64,000 bases of DNA from Sorex araneus (taxonomy: Eukaryota; Chordata; Mammalia; Eulipotyphla; Soricidae): positions 29,945,939-30,009,938 of the forward strand of contig NC_073305.1 of the NCBI RefSeq assembly GCF_027595985.1. Reading direction: 5' to 3'. A model generated the notes under the pieces. The model was not told the origin of the DNA. It worked only from the letters and a program-made list of their open reading frames with translations, and did no database searches. Numbering within the stretch: the first letter of the stretch is position 1; each line of letters opens with the position of its first letter. The position numbers and the translations under genes are program-made. Below are positions 1 to 12,140 of this stretch, in pieces.

Positions 1-43
1 CAAGGCATGTGCTCTACTACTTAAGCCACCTTCCCAGTCCTGC
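1..43 (-). mobile_element. SINE fragment, tRNA-head end
   Basis: The window opens inside an antisense tRNA-headed SINE. The text reads as the reverse of the head (caaggc, then a tgctctac core, then cagtcc). Only this end is inside the window. Confidence 0.6.
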
Positions 44-127
44 ATTACATGCCTTAAATTAGTGGATTTTATGGGTCTTGTGGGGTTTTTTAATAATATC
101 TCAATAAGGAGATTTGTGTGTGTGTGT

Positions 128-292
128 AATTTTTGGGTTTTGGATTTTTGTTCTTATTTTTGCACCACACCTGTCTGTGTTCAGGCCTTACTCCTGGTGG
201 GGCTCAGGGGACCAGATTTGGTGCTGGGGATTGGAACCAGTGAGGTCGTGTGCATGACAAGCGCCCTACCCGCTATACTGCTGCTCCAGCCC
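128..292 (-). mobile_element. Old type A SINE, antisense
   Basis: This copy reads as the reverse complement of the type A SINE: T-rich tail, 'ggctcaggggacca', the decayed B-box complement 'ggattggaaccag', then 'gcgccctacccgct' and 'gctccagccc' at the head end. Many substitutions and no clear target duplication indicate an old insertion. Confidence 0.8.
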
Positions 293-530
293 ATAAAAAA
301 GTTTGTTACTAAAATGCATTATCTTGTATTCTCCATCCCTCCCAGAGACCCCAGCAAGCTGCTGAGAGTATCCCACCTGCACAGGAAGAGCCTGGCAAAC
401 TCCCTGTAAAGTATTTGATACGCCAAATACAGTAACAATAACAGGTCTTATTCCCCTGACTCTGAAAGAGCCTCCAATCGTTGGGATAAATGAGTAAGGA
501 GAGGCTGCTAAAATCTCAGGCTGGGAAGAA

Positions 531-602
531 TGGAGACATTACTGGTGCTCACTCGAGCCAAATCGATGAACAACGGGATGACAGTGAGACAGTGAGACAG
601 TG
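531..602 (+). mobile_element. Type B SINE, 3' part only
   Basis: Only the 3' body of a type B element is present, with 'tggagacatt', 'aaatcgatgaacaacgggatg' and then a short repeated 'acagtgag' end. The tRNA head is absent, so the copy is 5'-truncated. Confidence 0.75.
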
Positions 603-3495
603 AATTGGGTCTGTGCCATTCTGCTGTCTGTCACCCTGGTACTGCAATAGGATATTTTCCAGCACACATTCAGGCACATGCAGAGACAGCTACAAGATGT
701 GCCTAGCCAGCACCTAAGCAAAATATTGGAACATCACAGTTAATGTGTCTTATCCCTGTTCATTTCAACAGTAGCAACAAAACAAAGGGAAGGAGAAGGG
801 GATAAACAAATTTTTTAGAGGCAGGTTGTAGGCCAGGGAGATTGTACTTTGCTGATCTAACATTTAGTCTAAATCTCATTGGTAAACTTTTTCTTTTAAT
901 CATGGGTCCATTTTAGAACATAATAAAAGACTTAATTTCAATTGTTAGAAACACACTTAAGTGAAAACACAAATTTTTAGATCACTTGTGTAAGTTCTTT
1001 GAACTCCAAATAGGGAATTTTTCTTGGAAGGAAGAGAGAGGTTGTGTTTATATGATGCAGTAGAGAATTCTAATCTGGACAATCATTGTCTGGTTTAAAT
1101 ATTAATCTCAGGACCTTGTTGTGTAGAGTGGAACAAGAGGGGGCATCACGGTAGTGCCAAAGTACTTAAGAAAACGCTCCCCTCTGTATGACTCTATTGT
1201 TCTTCCCTGGCCCCATACTATCCCATTCTATGCTCAGCCCTTCACTCCTTCACCACTAGAGATGACAGTTTTGCTTACACAGGCAATCATCCTGCCCCTA
1301 ACCCATGGCCACCATGCTAATTGGCTGCAGTAATGCTCCCTGTGCACTTCTGGACCCTTCTGGATAGAAAGCAAGTGATAGTGTTCGTTTGGGCCTCAGG
1401 GATGTACTTAATCATATCAATATTCTCTGAGCAGGGGGCAGAGATTAAACACAAATTTGGACATGTAAACCAGCAGAAATGAGAGGTTAAGAAGGCCACA
1501 GGGAACAGAAGAAAGAATAATTTGGTAATCTAGTTGTATTCTGGATTTTACTAGCAATGCAGCTTTGAGTAAGGTACTTATGTCTTAGCATTTAACTTCT
1601 TTGTCTATGAAGCAGGATTAATAATTACTACCCAACTTATATCATTTGGTTTTCATGAGAAGCAAATCAGATCATGTATATGGAGACTTTGTGAACTGGA
1701 AAATACTATGCTAAAATTATACTGAGAACCGACTACAGATTTTACACTTCACCCAGAAGCAGAACTTTATGAACAGAATTATTATTTTTCTATAAAATGT
1801 ATTTGCATAAAGAACCTAACTTAAAAGCATATGTGTTCTATAGAAAAACACATAATTCATATTTTCTATTTAATAGAAAATATTTCAGGAAACATGAGTG
1901 ATTTCCATAGGAGAAATAAATGGGTTTTTATTGGAGCAGATGGCTAGGATGAAAAAATTAAGTGGTGTATAATAAAAGGTGTCTATAAAATCAGTCAAAT
2001 AAAACATTAAGTGTTGCAAAAAACAATTCAACATTTTAATTGTTCTTCAGTTTGTTTTGTGTATAAAAGCACAACGACAATGATAAATTTCAAAGGCAGT
2101 CTCTCTGAATTACTTCCTCTGAAATCTTATAGAACGGTTAGGAATCTGATGGCCTTTTGGTGAGGAATGACTACCCATAACAGATGGGCCGATATTATTA
2201 TAACTTGGAGATAAGCATTTACCCTTGCATTTCTAAATAAGAACCAGTGAGTCTTTTGTCAACTTCAGGAAGGAGACAACCCTTTGAAACACCCAGTGCA
2301 TGCTTTTCTACTGATTCCATGGTTAATAATTAATAAGTTTTGAAACTGGTGCAAATGATTATGCAAGAACACATATCACACTGTGAATTCTTTACTGTGG
2401 ATACACAAAACATAAGTGTTTCATTATCAAATATTCTTTGCAATCATTCCTAACAGTTCATCTAAAGTTTCTGTGCTTACACAGAAGTTTTTCATCAACA
2501 GATATTTGGTTATAATGTCACATGGGAGAAGTTGGATGAGAACTCAATCCTCATATTTCTGCTTCCAACTAATATTCCAACATATTGAATTTCAGTCTCA
2601 TATTGAATTCTGCCGCATATACCAATATTTATTAACAAACCACCAAAGACCTGTTCTGTGGGAAGGTGAAGACTCTGTGTTCAGTGCTTTAAATGAAATC
2701 TGAAAGTATTTTGCATGAAATGGTCACACGAGGCCCAGTCACTAGCATGACAACATGCTAACAGGATTTACTTCATGTGAGGCAGACTCTGTTCCTTTGA
2801 GGTCAATCTGTGTATCAGAATACCAATCATTTCTCATGAAATTTCATTTCTAACCTTCATTATATCCATTAACAATCCCCTTTGAGTGGTGGAAGATAAA
2901 GAAGACTCAAGTAACAGCAGAAGCTGCCAGAGTTGCTGTCTGTTGATAGTGAAACTCACCCAAAAGAAATTAAAACCTTGAACTCAAAGCTTAAAGTCAA
3001 CAAGTCCAGTAAACTTTTCTGGGAAGGAAGTATTAAAATATAGAAAATGTTTCCCTTATCTTGCTCTACCCTCCAGAGCCTAAGATAACAGCAAGCCAAA
3101 TCCTTGACCAGGAATGTCTGTTTAGATTTACAGATACAATGGAGTGTTTTTCAGGGAAACAGAACACAAGAGAATGTTAGTGTATAGAATGGCTGCCTAA
3201 GTAAGGATAAAACACACTGTTATACTTTATAGGCCTTTTCAGATGGATCACTTTAAATCTTTCTTAATTCTCTTTCTCTCACTAAATTTTCCATTTGTGG
3301 GATTTATATATGTCAAGTAACTTTAAAAATGTATTAGCACGCAATTATTCATAATATTAATTTTAAATTTACATACCTGTGAGAAAAGATACAGTTTTGA
3401 AAGAATTACTTTTTAAATTTCCGATTGACTTACAATTTTGTGGAATCCTAAGAGTTTAGTTTTGTTCATCTATATGTGACTAGGTATTATCACTC
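603..3495. other. Gene-free upstream stretch
   Basis: AT-rich intergenic DNA with no supportable exon and no lineage-specific SINE. The only repeat I recognise in it is the MIR at 1545-1730. Open frames are short and without recognisable domains. Confidence 0.6.
1545..1730 (+). mobile_element. MIR element
   Basis: The order of weakly conserved blocks follows MIR: a 'gagtaaggtacttatg' core, 'ttctttgtctatgaagcaggattaataattac', then a 'catgagaagcaaatcagatcatgtatatg' tail. It is highly diverged, as expected for an ancient mammalian SINE. Confidence 0.65.
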
Positions 3496-3570
3496 CACAG
3501 TGAGAGAGAGAAAAAGAGAGAGAGAGAGAGAGGGAGGGAGAGAGAGAGAGAGATAGACAGACAGAGATAG
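3496..3570. repeat. (GA)n microsatellite
   Basis: Interrupted GA dinucleotide tract with short GGGA and GACA interruptions. Its reverse complement gives a Ser/Leu-rich false open frame. Confidence 0.95.
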
Positions 3571-3875
3571 TGCCCATATATGAGATTTAAAAAAACATAA
3601 TAAGGAAAAAGTAAATGGTAAAAATCATAAGAACTAAAGATTTTGTCTATGGAACTGAGCTTACACATCAGGGGTGTGTGGCTACAGCGTCTTGGAAGAA
3701 CTGTGATGGAAAGCAGGCTCTCTGGTGATGGGTGTAGTGTTAGAATGATGTACACATGAAAAGAATGATAAACAGTGTTGTAAATCCCAGGACCTCAGTA
3801 AAAATGACTTAAGATAAATAAAGTAAACTTGACATTACCTATTATCAGATTACGTATATTGATGATGATTTTATA

Positions 3876-4108
3876 GTAGCACTGTAGCACTATTGTTCAT
3901 CGATTTGCTCGAGTGGGCACCAGTAACGTCTCCATGGTGAGACTTGTTGTCACTGTTTTTGGCATATAGAATACACCATGGGTAGCTTGCCAGACTTTGC
4001 TTTGTGGGCAGGATACTCTCGGTAGCTTGCCGGGCTCTCCGAGAGGGACAGAGGAATCGAACCCAGGTCGTGTGCAAGGCGAACACCCTACCCATTGTGC
4101 TATGGGAT
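3876..4108 (-). mobile_element. Type B SINE, antisense, near full length
   Basis: It starts with 'tagcactgtagcac' and includes 'catcgatttgctcgagtggg', 'ggtagcttgccgggctctcc', the B-box complement 'ggaatcgaaccc' and 'caccctacccattgtgctat'. The body and tRNA head are both recognisable. Confidence 0.9.
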
Positions 4109-4356
4109 ACAAATAGATTGTGTCCAGATTCTGAGTTCCTGGGGGTTAAGACTTCATCAGGTGAACCCGAGGAGAACTGCAACCCCTGGAGGTCTGTGGG
4201 GAGAATGACTGTGAGGTGGTGGTCTCTGGGACACGGTGGTCATGGCTGGTGTCCTGGGGCTCAGAGGGAGCTGCATGTAATGACAAAGCTCTAGGTTACC
4301 TGGACAAGTGTTTGTCAGATTTTCTGGATTTGTGCATGTGAGACCAGTGAATTTCA

Positions 4357-4500
4357 AGGCTGGGAGGTGGCTCAGTGGTAGAGGTCTTGCCTTGCAAGTG
4401 TGAGGCCCAGCCCTGGGTTTGACTCCCGGCAAGGTATGGTCCCCTGAACACAACCAGGAGAGATCCCTGAGCACAGCTGAGTGTGGCCCAAAACCAAAGG
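4357..4500 (+). mobile_element. Old tRNA-headed SINE
   Basis: Sense copy: 'ggctgggaggtggctcag', 'cttgccttgcaagtg', a decayed B box 'gggtttgactccc', 'tatggtcccctga' and 'gatccctgagcac', ending in a short G run instead of a long A tail. Confidence 0.8.
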
Positions 4501-4550
4501 GGGGGGAGTATTTTATTGTATGACAATTTTTCCTCAAAGAAAATGGAATT

Positions 4551-4710
4551 ATTTTTTCCTGTTGAGTTACACCCAAAAAGATGCTCAGGGATTTCTCCTG
4601 GCCCCGCACCCAGGAATTACTCCTGTGCTCAGGAGACCACATACAAATCAAACCCGGGATGATTGCATGCAAGGCAAATGCTCTACCCGCTATACCATCC
4701 CTCTGGCCAC
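4551..4710 (-). mobile_element. Old type A SINE, antisense
   Basis: Reverse-complement type A signature: 'gaattactcctg', 'gctcaggagaccaca', 'aatcaaacccggg', 'gcaaggcaaatgctctaccc'. It lies about 50 bp from the sense SINE at 4357-4500, so the two form an inverted pair. The 196-codon minus-strand open frame across this locus is a translation of the two SINEs. Confidence 0.8.
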
Positions 4711-4894
4711 AAAGTGGAAAATATTGAACTTGTGTAATTATGCACAAGTGTAGTGTTTAGAGATTCAGGATGTCTTCATGTGAGGAATGAAAGAGAAGCA
4801 GCTGTACATTGACATCTGCAGAAACGAGGAGGTGGGTGGTCACTGTCCAGTTCATCCAACTTTTCTGTATGTTTGAGAATTTTCCTAATTAAAA

Positions 4895-5005
4895 AAATTG
4901 GCGGGTGGGTGGGATAAAGCTCAGGAGGAGAACTTGTGTCTAGCAAGGCCTTGAGTCTGACCCCAGAGTATTGCGGGGTGTAGACTTGGAAACCCCCAAG
5001 CACTG
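4895..5005 (+). mobile_element. Possible decayed SINE
   Basis: Weak match to an old tRNA-headed SINE: 'gtgggataaagctcagg', 'cttgtgtctagcaagg', 'gagtctgacccc', 'cccccaagcactggcag'. Too decayed to be sure. Confidence 0.35.
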
Positions 5006-5010
5006 GCAGA

Positions 5011-6308
5011 AGTGGCTTCAGGTCTCCCTTTACCAGTTGTGATTGTATAGTAGAAAATATTAATATACTATGATATAATACTACATGATTGTTGTGAAGA
5101 CTGAAGTTATTTTTATATTACAAAACTCAGAACTGTGCTTAACACATTGCATACTACATCAGTTGTGCAACACATGTTGACTACAATTGTCATAAGCACA
5201 AGAGCACTGGGAATGGCCTCCTGCAAGAGAATCCCTTTGATTCAACCCAAATCAGTTTGAGTATCAACTTCTGCCAGACTGATCTCTTCATGTCCAGTCT
5301 TGTTTCTGGATTTCCCAACATGACCATGACTTTGATTTAGGATTATTATTTCATACTTGTTTTCTGACATTTTGTTACATGCTCAGCTGTATCTTCTAGA
5401 CTTTCTAATCACTGATCTTAAAGATGATGTATTTATCTCTGATTTGCTCCCTCCTCTTATCAAAATTGCCTTCAATGTATTTTATCCTCCTGAAAATGAA
5501 ATATAAACTCTTCAGTCAGAGTTCAAATTACTTTGGTTCATACTTGGGTTTTGAGATTCCTATTAATATGCAAAACTAAATAACTGCTAAAATAAAATTA
5601 GAAACATTTTGTTCTATTTTCATATTTGTGACTCTCAATAACTTTAAAAACACACCTATGCATATAAATAGAGTTTTGTGGTTCATTATGTGTTGGAGAA
5701 AGCAAAGAATTTTAATTAATCAGTTGGTGTGGTTTTGTATTTAGACAGTCTGTACTCATATGGTAACTGCTCTATCTCCCTCTTTCCTTTTCACCAATGG
5801 ACTTCTCTATTTCAGTTAGCAATAATTTTACCTGAAACTAATAGTTTATCAGTTCATGTTGTCTCTTGAGTCTGCAATCTGAACTGGAATGAATCACCTT
5901 GCTTATTCTATTCCCTCAGGCATTTCACGGGCTTGGAAGTTATAGATGGCTTCATCTGTCATGTGTCTTGGTGTCTCTGTTAGGGGTTTTGGAATTGATG
6001 ACTGCTGAGACTGCTGTCACAGCTTTTCTCTTTTGTGGCTGGGGTTTGTGTCTCATGAAGGTGTCAGAGTGTCCAACCTTCTTGCCTGGTAAATGCTAAA
6101 AGGAAACCTCTCTTTAACACTATTAGAGTTGGCATAGTGTTTTTCCGCCATATTCTATCAAGGCAAGCAGGTAGCAAAGCTGGCTTCGATCAGAGAGAAA
6201 AAGTAGATAGACTCAATGCCACTCTTGATGTGAGTACAGTGAGTGAAGGAAGAGACCCTTAGCATCATTGAAGGCAGATTAATTTTACCACAATCAGAAA
6301 AGGCCCAA
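5011..6308. other. Gene-free upstream stretch
   Basis: No supportable exon. Positions 5085-5180 resemble the 3' part of a MIR ('ttgtgaagactgaag ... gtgcttaacacattgc'). The remainder is AT-rich and unrecognised. Confidence 0.5.
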
Positions 6309-6459
6309 TTGGGCTGGAAAGAAGGTACAGAGGGTTAGGTTGCTTTCTTTGCATGCAGCTGACCTGAGTTAGATCTCTGGCAACTCATGGACCCCTGAGT
6401 CCTGCTAGGAGTACATTCTCAGCACTGCCAGGTGTAGCCCCAAAACAAAACAAAAAGAG
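6309..6459 (+). mobile_element. Old tRNA-headed SINE
   Basis: Sense copy beginning 'gggctggaaagaaggtacag', with 'tttgcatgcagctgacctgag' and 'cagcactgccaggtgtag', ending in an 'aaaacaaaacaaaaag' tail. The younger SINE at 6460 sits directly on this tail. Confidence 0.8.
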
Positions 6460-6640
6460 GGGCTGGAGCGATAGCACAGCAGGTAGGGCGTTTGCCTTGC
6501 ACGCGGCCGACCCGGGTTCTAATCCCAGCATCCCATATGGTCCCCTGAGCAACGCCAGGGGTAATTCCTGAGTGAAGAGCCAGGAGTAACCCCTGTGCAT
6601 CGCCGGGTGTGACCCAAACCCCCCCCCAAAAAAAAAAGAA
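6460..6640 (+). mobile_element. Young type A SINE, full length
   Basis: Nearly consensus type A element. The head 'gctggagcgatagcacagc' includes an A-box-like 'tagcacagcagg'. It continues 'cttgcacgcggccgaccc', 'catatggtcccctgagc', 'gtgcatcgccgggtgtgac' and ends in a C run followed by an A run. Its low divergence points to a recent insertion into the A-rich tail of the preceding SINE. Confidence 0.93.
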
Positions 6641-7680
6641 ATGTCTACATTACAGTATTTGTTGGGATTGGTTCAATGATTCTGCTCTGTCATACTTTCT
6701 GTCTCCCCCTGTTATTGTTTTAAGGTGAATGTCTTATGTTTTATCACTCCAAACTTACTCATTTTTTATTATGAGGGGACAGGGGTGGTAAAAGGCAGAA
6801 TGGCTCTCCTTTGTTTTTCTTTCTAACCGGAAGGAAAAAATGTTCCTACCACAGCCCAGCAAGTTTTTTCTTAGTTGTCTTTATTCAGGTTTGGACCACA
6901 CTGTTTTTGAAGCAAGGTTGGGAAATTTCCCTAAAATGCAATTAAATCTACATCCTAAACAAATAGTAATTCTAATGCAAAAGTGGAAGCAAAAATAGTC
7001 ATGGGTACTGGGTAAGCAAACAATGGTGTTGATCATTGATCATATTATGTAACTACATATTTAGTCTGAAATAACTAAAAGTGTAATGATTCCATCAAAA
7101 ATCTAGAGTCCTCCTGCCCTGTGCATCTCCAGCTCCTATAACAAATCCCACAACCATTCTTATCTTGCCACTTGTATATTTATTTAACCTAACTTTTCCA
7201 CTGACTTTTCACCCTTTACTCATCTACCTCATATCTCATAGCTATTGCCTTAATAGGTTCGAATGAAAAAAGTACACAACTGAAACAGCAATTATCTATC
7301 ACTTTACATTATGGGTTGGCTGGGAGTAAACTTGGGATTGGTTGATAGGGCTTTACTTGGTTCTGAGTTGGAAGTTGGATCCACATTTGCAGGTCTCTAG
7401 TCCACCTTAAGATGGAAGTTGAACTAAGAAGGGCTCATTATTCTCATACTATGGATGCCAAGAATTACAAGTGGGCCAGCCTGTACATGCATACACGTTT
7501 ACATTATACTTATTACCACCTATTGCCCCAAATTTAAGAAGATCAAACCTAAGATCAACAGGCAGATAACCCTTTACAGCTACTAAGAGGAACTACACAA
7601 TCACAAGACAGAGATTAATAAAGGGAGGTGTTTGGAAACATGTATCTTTAAAATATATTCTATGTTGGGAGGACCCACTT
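6641..7680. other. Gene-free upstream stretch
   Basis: Nothing recognisable as an exon, RNA gene or young repeat. Base composition is AT-rich with scattered C-rich patches near 7120-7250. Confidence 0.5.
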
Positions 7681-7682
7681 GG

Positions 7683-7975
7683 GTTGAAAGCTGCGTACCA
7701 AAAGTAGACTATAGATCGAACATGATGGCCACTCAATACCTCTATTGCAAACTACAACACCCAACAAGAGAGAGAACAAAAGGAAATGCCCTGCCGCAGA
7801 GGCAGGGTGGGGTGGTGGGGGCTGGGGTGTGGGTGGTGGGAGAGATACTGGGAACATTGATGGAGGAAAATGGGCACTGGTGGAGGGATGTAAACCAAAT
7901 GCAAACACGAAAGTTCATAAATTGTAACTGTACCTCACCATGATTCACTAATAAAAATTTAAAATATATATATAT
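7683..7975 (+). mobile_element. LINE-1 3' end (shrew-type)
   Basis: This has the 3'-terminal structure shared by several L1 tails in the window: 'tactgggaacattgatgg', 'gggcactggtggaggg', 'aactgtacctcaccatg', 'aataaaaattt'. A G-rich tract precedes it, as is usual in L1 3' UTRs. It is a 5'-truncated copy with no ORF2 coding region. Confidence 0.75.
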
Positions 7976-9048
7976 ATTCCAAAATCTTTTCATTTTCATA
8001 ACCACTATAATCCTCATACTGTGCAAACACTGCTAATATGTATATCAGTAATATTCTCCTTTATAACTTTACCTGCCCATCCCTTATGACTTTACCTGAC
8101 CTGGTGTCATGACGAATTAGTGAATTCTTATGACAGCTTCTGTGGGGCCTTCACTTATCATCATTATGAACTTAATTATCTTATATTCATTGTGTGTTTA
8201 TTATTATATCACATTAGATTATAAAGACTGCCTAATGTTCTTCAGTTAAGACTAAGATTACATTTGGAGGGCCTTTATGATGTAACATAGTATTTGTGCT
8301 GTAACACTGAATAGAATACTGCTGAAAAAAAAACTGGTGGATGGTACGTTAAATTCTACCCCCAAAAAATGGGAAGTTATTGAATAACTGCCAATGTGAT
8401 TGCTATTCTGGTATTTTTGTGCGGGGAACACCTCTTCAGCAGTGGAAGATGTAGTAAATTCTCATGGGACTGGAGAGGGCATAAAGATAAGGAAACAGAC
8501 AAAAACCTGTTTACTAGTATTTAGAAGAAATAAGAACCATGTGAGAGATGGGAATGAGAGCAGAACAGGCTCAAGAGATATTTAAAAAGTAAATAGACTC
8601 TACAGCACTTACTTCTGGAAGATAAAATAGACACAAAGTCTTAGCTGGTTTTTATGTTTCTGGCTTGGGTGGCTTATTAGTGATAGAGTTTCTTCTTGAC
8701 ATGGGTGTATGTACCAAGGGGACATCTATTTTGGAAACATAGCTAAGTAGTATGTGATGGCAGTGTGAAATTCATGAAATCAATTCAGTAGGCAAGTGAA
8801 ATGATTGTAGCTCAGGTGATAAATTAGAGCCTCATAATTAGTTTTGTAAACCCTCAGTTCATTAGGGAAGCCATAGAGATCCACGGGCTCTTTTAGATCC
8901 TCCGGAGATCTAAGAGAAGGGGCAGAGGATATAACAGGCAAGCATAACATTTTACCATTTCTTAGGAGAAAAACAGATTTATAAAAAAAAATGAAGAAAG
9001 GATAGCTGGATAAACAATTAGAATTGTAGAGCACTTATTTTTTTAAGG
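7976..9048. other. Gene-free upstream stretch
   Basis: AT-rich, with no recognisable exon or repeat family. Small open frames here have no domain I recognise. Confidence 0.5.
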
Positions 9049-9640
9049 GCTTCTATAAGAAAATGCCATAAACTGGATAGTTTAAACTACAGAAACTTAT
9101 TTCTTATTGTTTCAGAGAGTAGAAGTCCAACATCAAAGTCCTGGCACTTTCTTTTCTCATAAAGCCTCTTTTCTTGACTTGTAGACAGCTTACCTTCTTA
9201 TTGTGGGATCACGTGGCCTTTGTGTTCATATTTGTACCCCTTATTCTTTCTGATGGGGAGGGGTGCCTCCCAAGCTATGTCCACAGAGTTCAGCGGCTTC
9301 TCCAAGTGATACTTATTGTTCATTGGTAGGTCCTGATAAAGCAGAGCTGTGCTCAGACCTGCAGAGCTGGGGACCAGCAGGGCCTCCTCTGTGATACTTG
9401 GAGGCTCTGGTGCTACATTTGGAGTGCTCAGGGAATCATGAGGTCCAGAGTATGCTTATACTAAGTGATCTCCTGGCCGCTATTATCTCACTGGGACATG
9501 CCTCTGTCTTTATGACCTTATTTAACCTAATTATCTTTTTAAAGATCCTATCTACAAATAGAGGCTTTAGGGTATGGGTTAGGGCTTCAATATATGCATT
9601 ATATTGTGTTTGGGGGAACACAATTCAGTTATTTATTTTT
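9049..9640 (+). mobile_element. Ancient interspersed repeat, family not named
   Basis: The segment contains blocks I associate with a widespread old mammalian repeat: 'ccataaactggatagtttaaac' near the start, 'gatcctatctacaaatag' and 'gggttagggcttcaatatatg' further on, and 'gggggaacacaattcag' at the end. I cannot assign a family name with confidence. The middle (about 9330-9450) may contain an unrelated insertion. Confidence 0.45.
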
Positions 9641-9659
9641 CCCACTGCCAAACTAAACT

Positions 9660-9795
9660 TTTTTTAATTGAGTTACCACAAAAGTTGCCCATGATTGGGT
9701 TTCTATCATATAATGTTCCAATACCCATCACTCCACCAATGTACAGTTCCCACCCAAATCCCCAGCCTTTCTCTATAACAGACAAACAGACTCTC
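9660..9795 (-). mobile_element. LINE-1 3' end, antisense
   Basis: It reads as a reversed shrew-type L1 tail: 'tttttaattgagttaccaca', 'cccatcactccaccaatgtac', 'agttcccaccc'. It resembles the tails at 50,455 and 50,800. Confidence 0.6.
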
Positions 9796-9798
9796 AGA

Positions 9799-9847
<49 letters not shown>

Positions 9848-9862
9848 ATCTCTCTCTCTCTC
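9799..9862. repeat. (CT)n microsatellite
   Basis: Long CT dinucleotide run with a few TAT interruptions, placed between two L1 fragments of opposite orientation. Confidence 0.95.
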
Positions 9863-9879
9863 CTTTTGGACATTACAGA

Positions 9880-10330
9880 TTCTGAGAGGTGCACTTCTAT
9901 GTTCATTGCAGCATTATTCACAATTGCCAGAATGTGGAAACAACCTGAGTGCCTGAGAACAGATGAATGTAGATACACAATGGAATACTACACAACTGTT
10001 AGGGAAAATGAAATAATGAAATCTACTTATAAATGAATGGACATAGAGAGTATAATGCTGAATGAAACAAGATAGAGGAGAGGGATGAGAGAATGACTGC
10101 ACTCGTTTCTGAGACATTAAAAAAATAATATAAGACTAATACCCAAGGATAGTAGAAACATGGGTCAGGACGATTAGTTGACAGTTGGGCGCCTGCCTCA
10201 GGAACTGGGAGAAAAGGCAGTTGGGATAGAGAAGGAACCATTATGGTAATAATAGTTGGAAATGATCACTCTGGGTAAGAACTGTGTGCTGAAAGTAGGT
10301 AAAAGTATAATTCAGCCTTAATAGGAGGAT
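9880..10330 (+). mobile_element. LINE-1 3' region, sense
   Basis: Blocks match the end of L1 ORF2 and its 3' UTR: 'gcattattcacaattgccag', 'acacaatggaatactacac', 'gaatgaatgg'-like text, then 'gttggaaatgatcactctgg' and 'aactgtgtgctgaaagtagg'. No long reading frame survives. Confidence 0.75.
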
Positions 10331-10639
10331 GCAATAGTATCATGGAAGTCAAAGGAGGGAGAATGCTAAGTGAGAGAGGTGAAATCTAGGATACAAGGCA
10401 AAGGAGAAGAATTCAGGTAACTATGCAAGTGTGATTTGCCCACTATTCATGCAGCTGGAGACGTGTGATGCAAGCTAAGCAAAGGAACTTTCCATTGGAG
10501 AATTGATGGCAATGGTTTGATTAAGAAGAAATGATAAGACCAGAGGATCTTATTATTCTTTCTAAACACCCCCCTCCATACAATGATGACAAGTCAGGTG
10601 ATTATAATCAATTACCCAATCAATTTATTCTGCGTGTAG

Positions 10640-10750
10640 ATTCTAGAGTTAGAAAGGCCTCAGTGGTGACTTGGGCTCTGTCATTTTCTTGTTATGTGAC
10701 TGTTGGCAAGTATTTAATCTAATTTTTCAGTTTCCTCATGTGTAAATGAA
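10640..10750 (+). mobile_element. MIR element
   Basis: Recognisable MIR core: 'gtgacttgggctctgtc', 'tgttatgtgactgttggcaag', 'tcagtttcctcatgtgtaaa'. Confidence 0.75.
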
Positions 10751-10833
10751 TGTTTAGAACATGCTCCAAAATAACAAATGGTTATCACTTCTCCTTTATG
10801 CCTTTAAAAAAAAATTGTGCTTTTTCCAACATA

Positions 10834-11083
10834 GCACTGTAGCACTGCCCTCCTGTTGCTCATCAATTTGCTCAATCGGGCACTAGTAATTTCTCCATTG
10901 AGAGACTTGTTGTCACTGTTTTTGGCATATTGAGTATGCCACAGGTAGCTATATAGGCTCTGCTGTGTGGGCGGGATACTCTCAGTAGCTTGCCGGGTTC
11001 TCTGAGAGGGACAGAGGAATTGAAACCATGTCGGCCGCATGCAAGGCAAATGCTCTACCCGCTGTGCTATCACTCCAGTCCTG
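10834..11083 (-). mobile_element. Type B SINE, antisense, full length
   Basis: A complete type B copy from 'gcactgtagcactg' to 'ctgtgctatcactccagtcc'. The flanks repeat imperfectly: 'ttccaacata' before and 'ttcaacata' after. This supports a retroposed insertion with a target-site duplication of about 9 bp. Confidence 0.9.
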
Positions 11084-11093
11084 TTCAACATAA

Positions 11094-11865
11094 TATATAT
11101 TAGTTTTATAATTTAAAAACTCCAAAAGAAATAATTTCTGCTCTCTGTAAACATACAGCATGATTGTTACCATTTCTGTGAAGAATTTTAATGAGATAAA
11201 TAATAGATATTCTTATTTTTCCTTTTCTGGAAGTCACAAAACATACACTGAGCACTGAAGGGCATTAAAGACTTGGGCTGTGTGGATTGTGTGGATCCAC
11301 GTTGGAAAATTAATAATCTCTGCTTCAAAGACTTCATCATTATTGCGCTGGAATTCTAAACAATGAATAAGGCACACCATGTTAGAAAGGGGTCATACTT
11401 ACATCATGGGTTAAGTATACTAAGTGATCCTTGGACAGGAGGGCTGGGATCACGAATGACCCTGGGAGATGACAACCTCCTAATACTTACTATTGTCTCA
11501 GTGTTTATTGATTGGCCTAGGAAGATGATCAGGAGATAGGAGCTGAGAATACCGAATGGTTGGTTTACTAGGAAAGGAATCTCCTTAACGGCTCCAGCTG
11601 CCAGTAAACTCAACAGCAGTGTGTCAAAATGTTCAAGTGAGTAGAAAGTTCTGTCTCTTTACAATTGGAAAATGCAGCTCCTCAATGAACTATATCTTGA
11701 TTCTGTTCAACTGTTTTGTGTGTATGAATCTAGAGCTTATACAATTGAAAAATGAGAATATATAAACTGTTTAACTTTGGATCCATTTTAGGTTTGAATG
11801 TTTTTCAATTTGGCAAGGGCTTAAAGAACACCTTTTTATTGGATAAGTCTTGAGTCAAGTGTGTT
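11094..11865. other. Gene-free upstream stretch
   Basis: No recognisable exon, RNA gene or repeat. Confidence 0.5.
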
Positions 11866-12006
11866 TTTTTATTAGGGGGTGGAGTCACACCCATTGGTGG
11901 TCAGAGTTTACTTCTGACTGTGCTCAGGAGTTACTCTTGTTGGTGCTCAGGGGAATAAATAGGGGTTCAATTCAAGCACTTAGCTCTGCATTATCTCACT
12001 GGCCCC
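11866..12006 (-). mobile_element. Old type A SINE, antisense
   Basis: Decayed reverse-complement signature: 'gagtcacacccattggtgg', 'gctcaggagttactcttg', 'ggtgctcaggggaataaat', and a trace of the head, 'attatctcactggcccc'. Confidence 0.75.
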
Positions 12007-12140
12007 CTGAGTCAAGCTTTTGTGTTTTGTGTTGTTTTGTTTCCATTTATAAAACATCCACAAAAACGCTATGTGACTAAACAGAAGACTCTATTAAGTC
12101 AAATATACAACTACATGTGAAAACAATGTCTTGATCAGGT

